64,000 bases of DNA from Harmothoe impar (lineage: Eukaryota; Annelida; Polychaeta; Phyllodocida; Polynoidae): assembly GCA_947462335.1 (NCBI GenBank), contig OX381714.1:52745800-52809799 (forward strand). The letters run 5' to 3'. Shown piece by piece: positions 43,818-54,600 of the stretch. The translations under genes and the position numbers were made by a program. The number at the start of each line of letters is the position of its first letter. Within the stretch, counting starts at the first letter, position 1. The notes beneath the pieces are model-generated. The model was not told where the DNA came from. It ran no database searches and was given only the letters and a program-made list of their open reading frames with translations.

Positions 43818-46800
43818 TTAGCATCCACTCATGCAGCTGTGACGCCCAGCACATTCACTGGCATTTCCACACTTCTTGTCAACCCAGCACCAGCCGCCTC
43901 CGTAACACTCCTGGTTGCAATACTTACGCACCTTCCCCTACAACAGGCAAACAAGGCAATGGTGAACAGAGATCAAGACATGAGAAAGTTTGGGATTCAG
44001 CTTTTTTGGGGGATCTTAAATGGTATGGCTGAGGTTGGTTCGATTAGCTCTATACCTACAGCATTACACTGAATGAGCCCTATGGTGTGAGGGTGACCAT
44101 TAATTGTCAGTTTGACCCCAGGGCTAAAGCCTGGGCAGTGACAGGATCAAGGGTGAGCAATGTGCAATGAAATAGTGTCCTAGCACAGTACTGCCCTCTG
44201 GATTTGTAGGCAACCACTTTAACCACGATAGGTGCCTAATATTCACAATATATTCCTATTGAGTACTTTTTTAAGATGTATAAAGTATAATCATTTTTCT
44301 AGAATGATGATCAAAATATGTTACTTACCGGGTGGTATTTACAGTCCGTCACCAAGTCATAACCTGCGTTAGCATCAAAACCATCCGCGTTAATGAAAAC
44401 AATCAGCTTGGAGTGAGTGTTGTCTGTCATTGTTCCTCTCATCTGAAACATGAATAATACATTTTGTGTAATATAGTAAATCAGTTAAGAAAAACTCATT
44501 TTCGGTCTCAGATATAACAGTGGCAAGCTGTTTCCTACGATGCCAATCGTTAACTATCAATATTTAGCTACACTTAAAGGGGGCTGTGATCATAGACCAC
44601 GATACTGTATCCACCAGAATCAGTATATATAATAATTGCCCCGATTTAGTGCAACGTAGAGGACTACTGAAATATCATCACTACTAAAATTAAGTAAGCA
44701 CAAGGGTTGTATAATTTTAGGGTATACGAAAATCTATAGGGCAGGTGCGCTAAAATGGGTGGTTATGATTATGGCTTTATTAAAGATGTTCACTATCAAA
44801 AGCTTCAAATTTATATATTTCAAATTAAAACTCCATAATCCTTGTGTAGCCATGACACTATATGTTAAGGAAATACCAAAACTTAAGCATAAGTATAAGC
44901 TAAGGATTTCACTAGTTTTTTACGTACGGTGACACCATACTCGGTGCGGCTGTGCCAACTGTCTGGTGCCATTTTACCAGCGTTGTCCTCCAGATGATAC
45001 TTGAGGTCCTTGTTGGTAGAGATGTGTCTCTCATACACCTGGAGAATCATCAAAAAGATAGAGCTACTTTATTTCTTTAGTGTGTGTGTCACTAGTCTTT
45101 GCGAATGCTATTTCATCCCACAGGATATCTGGTCCTGCGAATTTTCTACGTTGCAAGACCGGCTACATTTTTGAAGGACCCCAGGAAACTGGGGTGAGGC
45201 TAGGGCATGCTAGTGCCAGCTAGGGCAAACTACCTTTGTGCCTAGTTCAAGGGGTGGGGTAGTGTGAGCTTTGGGTGAGGTGCCCTAGCCCTTCCACATG
45301 CCCACCCAATCTCACCCAGTGGCTAGCTGGTAGTGGGAGATCTTGGGTGAGAAGTGGGTAAGGGCTTGCACAAGGTGTGGGGTCGCCCAATGTGCAGTAT
45401 ATCCCAGTGGGCACAACATTCAGTTCAATGTTGAACCAATGTTGAATCAACATTGACAACCATTTATCAATGTTGATTCAATGTTCTGTGCCCACTGGGA
45501 TATCAGTTACTTATATATCACCACTTCACACCCACACTGTAGAATAGTGGTTAGCACCGTCGCCTTGTACCCTAAAGGTCCAGGGTTTGTGACTCAGTCA
45601 TGTCAACCTACCCACCATGGAAAATTGAAGATAAAATGGTAGGAAGGTTGACATGGCCGAGTCACGAACCCTGGATCTTCGGGATACAAGACAACTGTGA
45701 TGACCACTAGACTACCATGTGGGTACGAGGTTGTGATATCTAAGGAACCTATGTGTATTGTACATTGGAATGTTTTAACCTTTTGTTCCTAGCATTGCCC
45801 TCACACAAATCTGAATCTTGTGCCAGCCCTATCCAACTCTCCGCCATGTTGCCCAAATCCAGGCTTGATGGCTAGGACTGTGTGGCACTGTGGAAGAGTT
45901 GCGACAGGGGCTTGCAGTAGCATAATGAAAGCCTTATGCAGCTATGATGCGAGTTCTCCCAGTTGCCCCTTGTTTTAAGAAAAAATAGACCAGTGAGATG
46001 TTTTTTGTGGACAATTGTAGTTAGGTTAGTAAAAATAGACAATTAAAGAAAAATGGTGGGTAGGTTGACATGGCCGAGTATTGAACCCTGGACCTTTCAC
46101 ATTCAAAGTGCCAGTGATGACCACTATACCATCTGATCTGTGTTGGGTGAACCTCTATTTTCCACCATGTCAATACACAACCTACTACTAACTACTGGTG
46201 TGTATGCTTGGGGGACCTTGGGTAAGGTGGTGTGTCAGCACACAGACCAGAGGGTCACCCTCAGTGTGGGTCTGCCACAAGGCTTGTCCAGTCTAGCACT
46301 TAGGGTGAGCTTCTTCACACAGGGCTCACCCTACCTTGATCTATGGGCATGCTTGCACTAGTCTCACCCTTCCTCACCCCAGTTTCCTGGGACTGGATAC
46401 CCATACATCTGACTATTCATGCATTTTAAGCATAAAATAGTAATGTAAATTATATTTGTAATCACTTATGGCCAAATCAGGATAGATACATAGTTTTATA
46501 TTGCCAAAGATATTTCAGCTTTAGAAACCCAACTAAATTATTTTATTTCAGAAAAGCCAAAATTGTGACTTGACATTCGGTCCTGGTACACTTGTGAATT
46601 TGCTGGACTGGTGGCATTTTAGCTGGACATGGCCACTGCCCTGCAGGTTTTCGCAAAGACTGTATCACAATTGCATTTCACATTTGCGAAACTTCTGGGG
46701 TTTAAGTAAAATGGCAAGTGTATCAAAACCAAAGTGTCTGCTAGAAAGTTGTTATAGATTCTAAGTCTACTTACATGTACATGAAATCAGCAGTTTCTAA

Positions 46801-49800
46801 ATTTTTAACGATTTTTAAGGAATTATTGAAAGGGTATTCTCTGTAGAGCTGCATGGGCATCATAAGTCTACTCTTTACCTTCATGTTGAATTTGATATTG
46901 TAGAGGTTTCGGTCAAAGGGTACGTCCCACATGACGACCAGCTTGTGGTTGGTTCCCGCGATGTCGTATGACAGGACGCCTGCTGTTCCCCGAGCTGCAC
47001 CTGAAACAACAGAGTGTCCTGTCAACCTTTCTCTATTTACAGATTTCTATATTAGGCCCCTCAAAACAATATTGGTTTCTTATCATTGCAATTTCTGGTT
47101 AGACGTAGCGGTACTCACTCACTACCAAGGTTCCAAGAGGGTTTGAATGCACATATCAATTGAAATTTTATAGAAATTCTTATCATTGCAATACTTATTT
47201 TTTTGGTATTCAAATTTTTTAAAATTTGAATCATGATAAAAATCGTACAAATATTGGCATAATTGGTATTTTATACACAGTGCAGTGAGTGAGAGATGAC
47301 TTGGATTTCCACTACTTTCACAAGTCAGTAAACTTTTAACTATTTCTTACAGGTTTGACCCCTATTAAAGAGCTTTATATTCTTCAGTGCTTAGTGATGA
47401 GAAACCCTTTATTGTGTGGCCTTACCATGCAGGCCATCTGTCAATAAATACTCGAGGCTTTTTGTTTATTACCCTGATTAATATTCGTTAATATGCATGT
47501 GTTAATACTAGTAGATCCAGGGGTGAGGCTAATTGTTTAGCTGAAAGCATTCTGCTTTCTTCTGAACGTATTAGCTGATATTTCTAAGAACTAATTTCAT
47601 ATGTAAGAATCACTACAGGTATGCCCCTGCAGCAACGAGAAGCTTAAGTAAATCTGTTAAAAGATAGTTCTAAGCCAAAATAATCTCATCAAGGTATCAC
47701 CTACCCTTAGTTTTCAGGAAGAGGTTGAGTGAGGTCTGGCCGCTGGGTACCTCCAGTGGTAGAGCGGCATGAGTGCCTCCGCTTGTCAGCGCCCACTGAG
47801 GGTTAGACAGCACGGCCTGCCCCTCATTCACCACACCCACCGCACACCTGTTCAATGATAGAAAAACATGTATGAAAATTAATGGTCAAGTCCCTTGCAA
47901 GAGAACAGGAGCATTAATGGAGCATGCTCATTGACTACTGCTATGAAGATGGGAGAGTTACTGTTATGCAAGTTTTCAACTATGAATTACCTTGATCATC
48001 TTTCAGGATATATAATTATCTTACATATATCACGATTCATGATTTATGTCTCGTTTTAATGAAATCTACCATTTCACCTATCTGATGATGCTTCAAACAG
48101 TAATCCTTTAAGGACAGCAAATCACTCTCATGTGCAATGTCCTTTGTTGTCATAATGCATACAGTCCTGGTGGTGAGTACCATTCCCGTACTGCGTTCAC
48201 AAATAACAGGAACTCAACTGTATTCATTCACTTTCAAAGGTTCACATCCATTAATGGTCCAAGAATACTGTAAAACCTCATGTATAAGCCTACCTCGCGT
48301 ATAAGCCGCCCCCTAACTTAGGAGAATCATATCAAGCCTATCAGACCATTTGATTATGGCGACTTTAGTAATCAAAAACTCGCGTATAAGCCGCACCCTG
48401 ACTTTGTCCTGATCCTATAAGCTGAACTGGCGATCTGACTGGCATACTAGCCTGTACTAGCCTATGCGTACGGCCTATACGTGAGGTTTTACGGTACTAC
48501 AAATAAAATCCATGTAGCTCGCATACATGTGATACAGGGTTTTGATCTACAGAGGTGTAGGAAGCAAATCTTGATTGGGGGGGTCCAACCGGCCTTAAAT
48601 ATCTGTTTTCAATCATGAAAGTGCATATACACGCTCATATTATAGGAATTGTATAGAAAAGTAGTATTTGAGCCACCTTTAGTTATGATTGGGTGCCTGG
48701 CCCCAATGTCCCAACTTTTCCCTATGTGGGAAAGGTACGTTTTGTAAAGTTTGTGTATTTCATTATCGGGTCTTGGTAAATTTTGCGGGGCCCAAACATA
48801 TTCAGGCCCCCCCTGCTCTGTGAGTGGGGGGGGGGGGGCAGGGCCCCCCTTTTCCTACGCCACTGATCTACCTAACAAAAAACTGGGCACCACATCATTT
48901 CTGATTTAAGGTAATAACTAGATATTTCATTGTCATAAAAAACATATATGTATATTACCTTCTATCATGCATCAGTTCTCCAGACTTCATGACTTCATTG
49001 AGTGCCTGGTCCACCTTGCTGAACTCTGTACTCTTCAGCACCTCTCCAGGGTAGTACTTGGGTGGGAAGATCTGTAGCAACAAACCAGAAGATGTTAACC
49101 TTATAAGGACAGCATTGAGACTTGATGTATCATTTCATCATGATGCATGAAAGCAACCCTGGTGAGTAATTGACAGTTTGTTGCATTCATGTATCATGCA
49201 GACCTTCTGGGTTTTGATACACTCCCAAAGGATCAGCATTATGTGCAAATGCACTGCAAATGGGTCAATACACAGGGCAAGATACTGTCATTAAAGGTCT
49301 AAAGGTTTATAAATAAGTCTAATTATGCCAGGTTATTTGTGGCTTTTCGGCAATATAAACATATTGTTAAAGTACTCACATCTATTAATGGCTCTGGTGC
49401 TGAGTGTCCATACATAGGGTCTATTAGCACGGCCTCCTGCTTAGGAGGTAACCTCTTGTCTATCTTGTGACCTTGGTATAACCTTGGATGAGCAGTCACT
49501 ACCAGCCCAAGGGCAAGACTTTTAGGAAAAAGCAGGGGAATGTAGAAATAGCATAGGAAAACACACCCAACATGTGACAGAAAGGTAATGTATGTACATA
49601 CAATACTGAGTAGTATGAACAGCAGCATGAAAATAGCACATACGCATTGGTTTCAAACATATGTAGAAATGGTCATAATGGTCTGAGAATAGCATTTGTC
49701 TACTTCATCAACGACAAGTGTTAGTCAATTGTACTGGGAACAATTTAATATAAGATTAGGACATTCTGGACGTTAACAGAAGTGTGTTAGATCTAACCAT

Positions 49801-49941
49801 ACAAATGACTGAACACAAGTGAAAAGAGGGATAGTAAACTTATAAGGCTCAGGGCGCAGCATTATGCATGAGAAAAGCAGGAATAGACACAGGGACAGAA
49901 ACCATGACAACCACATACCATAAAGTGAAGAGAGTCAGCAT
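43818..49941 (-). CDS. Gene D: actinoporin-like secreted protein with cysteine-rich tail, complete, 8 exons
   Basis: Exons are 49941-49919, 49518-49380, 49071-48959, 47847-47705, 47000-46879, 45038-44928, 44442-44329 and 43937-43818. They sum to 885 nt, 294 residues plus stop. Only exon 2 (139 nt) differs in size from B. A signal peptide and a pro-region with DKRLPPKQ come first, then fold segments with GTAGVLSYDIAGTNHK, VPFDRNLYNIKFN, DSWHSRTEYGV and a conserved last strand. The tail keeps GGGWCWV and the eight-cysteine spacing. Introns are large because of repeats, including several tRNA-like and fold-back elements. A TATA box lies 53 bp before the ATG, and a polyadenylation signal lies 225 nt after the stop. 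Confidence 0.88.
45403..45499. repeat. MITE of the CCCAGTGGGCAC family in intron 5 of gene D
   Basis: The element has intact ends CCCAGTGGGCACA and TGTGCCCACTGGG, with a fold-back interior of TTGAATCAACATTG units. Confidence 0.9.
45540..45722. repeat. Fold-back element with tRNA-like arms in intron 5 of gene D
   Basis: The left arm GAATAGTGGTTAGCACCGTC ... GGTCCAGGGTTTGTGACTC resembles a tRNA with A and B boxes. The right arm is its approximate complement (GAGTCACGAACCCTGGATCTT). A related single arm lies at 46057-46140. Confidence 0.7.
48270..48500. repeat. MITE, CTCGCG/CGCGAG family, in intron 3 of gene D
   Basis: TACTGTAAAACCTCATGTAT at the left and GTGAGGTTTTACGGTACTA at the right are inverted. 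The interior has CGCGTATAAGCCGC repeats. Confidence 0.75.
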
Positions 49942-49993
49942 GGCGTCGATGCTCGTATAGCTGATTGTAAATAAGGTGCTACTAATGCGTGAA

Positions 49994-50001
49994 CTTTTAT
50001 A
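49994..50001 (-). promoter_or_regulatory. TATA box of gene D
   Basis: TATAAAAG on the minus strand lies 53 bp upstream of the ATG at 49941. Confidence 0.6.
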
Positions 50002-50025
50002 ATTATATTCTCAACCCGAGAAACA

Positions 50026-50068
50026 CATTGGGAGTTCTCACAATTGTTGAGCTTTATCAGTAACTTTA
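50026..50068 (-). promoter_or_regulatory. Conserved upstream block of gene D with GATA motif
   Basis: GGGAGTTCTCACAATTGTTG is followed by AGCTTTATCAGTAACTTT. This is the best-preserved copy of the block shared by genes A-D. Confidence 0.5.
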
Positions 50069-51608
50069 AAAGATAAGGACTTCATTTAAACTGTTAAAGG
50101 TTATCTTTTCCTCTGCATATCTTTCAGGGTCAGTCAGGTAAGATCCACAGAAAATAATGTAAGAGACGGTTTCACTCTAAACTACTCCATTTATGAGAAT
50201 TGGGCATAGCGTACATAACTCATTTGTTTATCCTGGTAGAATCAAGCCACTATAAGAAAGCACTGCAGTTTGTGACGAGAGTTTTCCTTCTTTCAAAAAC
50301 AGAACCAACTGGTAGAAATGTATAGGCTACTTGCACACACATTCACGTTGTGGAAGTGTATTATTGACCTGCAGAAGTCGTGAACATATTTGCACGTATT
50401 TGGTCGTGTTTTTCATGAAAATAAATGGATTAAAGAAGAAAAGTATCATTCTATTTATTATAGAAACCTTTACATTCATTGGCTTTAGTTACTCTTGTTA
50501 AAGTTGCAGTAAATGGGATAGATATGTGACGAGGCAGAGTCAAGTTGAGTGTAACCCATAGCCCCATCTACTTTCTGTAGATGAGTAACCTATGGATGAT
50601 TGATATTTAAAACTGGACAGCCATTGCCTATTATACTTTCCTAACACCCTATATTCTTACATCATGTTTTTACTTCATAGTTAGCACCTGATACTCTATG
50701 GCTGGAGTCCTCTGACACAATTTTTGCAACTGATTTTGTCAGTGGTGCGATCATTTTCTATATGTATAATATATGGCGTATATAGTTTAAAATAAGTGTC
50801 TGAGCTAAACTTCCTTGCAGTAGAGTCTAGCCATTCATCATCTAATATGTATAAGATTGTATATACTCTGGATATTCCTTTCAGTTTTTTATATCTATAA
50901 TTGTTCCAATTCAGGTTAAGACCGGGAATTCTATCGTCTACATACCATATTCCTGGTCACCAAGATCACCACTCACGATAAGTGGACATAAATATTGTAC
51001 ATCTGTCATACACAAATAAGCAACAGGTTAGGATTCATCATTCTTTTATTGAAGCCATAATCACATTGCTTTTATAGGGAGCCTGTGACCTTCAGATATC
51101 CTACTTGTGTAGACAGCAGTGATTCAGCCAATAGTCTATACTGTCCCTGGGGGGAAAAGAAGTCAAAGATTATTCAAGCTGAATTTTTTGGCGACCTTGC
51201 CGGTTAGGGAGACATGTTTTTTGTGTTCAAAGATAATTAACTTCATTATACTGTTTGGAAGAGACTACAGCATTAGTAGTGAGCAAATAAAGACTACCGT
51301 AAATTCCCGCGTATAACCCGCACCTCGCGTATAACCTGACTTTGGGAGAATCCTATGACCCGCATTTGGTGTCTGAATATTGCAAATTTAATACTGTTTT
51401 ATACTTTCAAAAACCCTCGTACTACCCGCCCCTAGACTTTGAGAATATTGTACAACCCGCACTAAAGGTTCGGTTCACGTATAACCCATGGGGAATTTAC
51501 AGTAGTAGTACTATAGGTCTTTACCCCAGGGAATGAGACTAGTCAACAATCTTAATGGTGAAATGTAGCACAGGCATGTTGAAAATCCTACTTATTTATT
51601 AGCTTTCT
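50069..51608. other. Intergenic region between genes E and D
   Basis: It is AT-rich and contains a degenerate CTCGCG/CGCGAG-family repeat at 51298-51490 (CGCGTATAACCCGC units). The polyadenylation signal of gene E lies at 51600-51595. No ORF is supported. Confidence 0.6.
51595..51600 (-). promoter_or_regulatory. Polyadenylation signal of gene E
   Basis: AATAAA on the minus strand begins 8 nt after the TAA at 51609. A second AATAAA lies at 51050-51045. Confidence 0.4.
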
Positions 51609-54600
51609 TTAATATTCAGAAGGAAAAGTGGTTGTCAGGGTGGTTGTCGGGGTGGTTGTCGGGGTGGTTGTCGGGGTGGTTGTCGGGGTGGTTGTCGGGG
51701 TGGTTGTCGGGGTGGTTGTCGGGGTGGTTGTCGGGGTGGTTGTCGGGGTGGTTGTCGGGGTGGTTGTCGGGGTGGTTGTCGGGGTGGTTGTCGGGGTGGT
51801 TGTCGGGTTGGTCATAATTGTAGTAGTACCAGGAGGTGTGGTAGGTGCTGCGGTAGTTGGAGGCGTTGTGGGAGGTGCTGTAGGTGGCATGGTGGTAGGA
51901 GTTGTAGTGGTAGTGGGAGAGGTGGTGGTAGTAGAGGGAGGCACAGTAGTGGTAGTAGTGGTTGTAGATGTAGAAGTGGTGGGAGGGCTGGAATCCATCC
52001 TCAGAATCAGCTTGGACTTCTTGTCTGCATACATCACTGTCTCCATCCAACTGGAATGTGAAATATTAGGATATTGTATGAGCATTTTAAATTAACGTCC
52101 CTTGTAAACGATATTGCGACACATGTGTTTACTCATAGGATCAAGTAGTACTGTATTGTAATTTAAAAAAGAAGTACCTATGTAATGCATTAAAGTTCAA
52201 AAAATAGATAAATAATGCATTAAAGTCCTATGCCATCCTGATATAGTTAATAAGAGAACTCACACTCCCTGGTCGCGAGCGGATCTCACCACTCCATCTG
52301 CCCTCCTCACACTCCTCTTCATCTCATTAAACAGGTCCTTGTTGGTTGGGATGCTGTTGTGTATGATCTGAAATACAATTGCATTAGAATTTCAATTCGA
52401 AATTTAATGTATACTATGCCCATGTATCATCATGATGCATCAATGCAGCCCTGGTAAGTAACCAGATCCTGACACACTTGATACACTCCTGATGAATACG
52501 AATTGAGAACCAGTAAAAGAGGTTGACTTTTTATAGCTTTATTAGATATCAAATAACCGAATGCATCTGTATCATTCCCAATATATATTAGTGTCTCCCC
52601 TTGAAATGAAACATACTGATGGCCATGTAAAAACAATAATCACCTCATTGGTAATTTTTAAAAAAAGTACCTATTGTTTAAGCAGCTTTGGTATGTCAAT
52701 GATGTCATATGTACTTACACATCACCATTCCTTAGGTACCGAGTATCTTATAACTGCTTTCCAACACGGAAAGGATATTTTTAGTATTCCTAGTACAGGA
52801 AGATATGATGCTTTAAGCAGTAAAACGCTATCTGACCAGGGCGTTTTCTTTACTGCAACCGCGCCAACTCTTTACGGAAGGCATCACTCCAACAAGGGGA
52901 CTGATGGTTTTCCCTGTGGGCTGTCATATAAGCTCACACCGGGATTTGGTCCTTTTTTGTCAAGGAGTCCATAGAGGCTTGCCCAGATTTGAAGTGCCCA
53001 GATTCAGCCCAGACCTTACCCACTTTGACATAGCACTGCTAAAATAAAATTATACTTTAAATTCTCATTTCTGAGAATAATTGCAGATGAGTCTGTTTTA
53101 AAGTATTTGCAATGTATTTTAAACAATAAGGTTTGTCGGCCAAACCCATATGGGCTCCCACTGGTAGCCCTAGACAATAATGACCAAAACCCAGATATGG
53201 ACAGACACAGCTTTCCCAGGAAAAACACATATTGGCCCCAGGGACCAATGTTATCTGTAATGGCAGCTTTAAAGGTACAATCTCAGTTAAAATACTATTT
53301 CAATTGCTTTTGTTAACGATTTTCCTAATGTTTGATAGCATTCTTTATGGTATTAATATTTTCCTTATTGTAAATTGGATGTAAAAAGAGATTGAATAGT
53401 GCAGGTTGTTATGTTGTGATTGTTGGGTAGAGTATGGTTAATCCAATGGTGTTGTAGTGCACCCCTAACAGGTCTAATTCGTTTTGGGTGATATAATAAT
53501 AATAATTTTCATAGTTTATTTGATGAACAGGGGCATTTAAGTTTTGCATGCATAGATTACAGTATACAAATGTACTACCCATGCAATCATATCAAAGCCT
53601 AAAAACACCCAGGATTAGCTGACATAGTAGGTTTAAATATGAATTACCAGCTAATTTTGGGTGATCTTTTATTTTCATTATGTTTCCATATACCAAGTCC
53701 CTGTAAGTCTATGTGAGGAATTTGGATTCTGTTATTTCTCTTTTAATCTGTAAATATGACCATAATAGCATGCAAAATATATAACTGTGAGCCACCAGAA
53801 ATGAAAACCAGCAAGGGGTGTATTATGAACAATCAAAAGAATCTGTTCTCACAGTGAATTCATAGATCTACCAGAGAGCCCTCCATTCAGTATTTCAATT
53901 TCGATTTCATAACAAATGGATTTCCTATGATAAATAGTTACGGGTTGTAACTCTCAGTAGGGCGCCGGGGCTGTCTGAGAGTTACGGGTCAATTTTCTAC
54001 TGGTTGTCTTTCTGTCAACAAACCATGTAGATTGCTACAGTCAATTAAGACAGGCCATGAGTGGCCCTTCATACTACTTAGGGCCTTAATTAAGTGGTCT
54101 GAAATGTACAACATAGGTAATTATAGGCATGTCTAGACCAATTGAAGGGTGGCATCAATGCAGTAAAGGCTTCCTGCCTATACAGACTACCCTCTACAAA
54201 GTGCTCTAATGTATAGAAATTAGTATTAAATTGAAAATTTTAAAAAAATAGCAAGGTAGAGGGGAAATATGAGATGCTCCCTGTGTAATATCAGCCCAGA
54301 AAATCGTTAATTAAGCCCAGGGGAGTGTGACTCAAACCAACCTTGCATTTGGGCTGAATTCCCAGTGATTTCTGGACACTAAACTTCTATACCCACAGCA
54401 GTGAGCTGCGGCCGTGGGTATTGCAGGCTATAATGATAAAGGGCCTTTCAATTGATAAGGAAATGACTAATAGAAGTCTACATTGGGTTTATTTCATAAC
54501 TTGATTTTGGGTAAATTGAGGTGGTAATGTATCTTTAAAGCAGTGCCCACCTTGTAGCTGTACTGTATGTCTCCGTCCCAGGGGTGCAGCCACAGGAGCG

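Noticed and set aside
51616..52095. Alternative-frame and plus-strand ORFs over the gene E tail (poly Gly-Val, Asp-Asn-His-Pro repeats)
   Set aside because: They arise from the 12-bp minisatellite. The frame encoding TTPT joins in phase to the spliced actinoporin-like exons.
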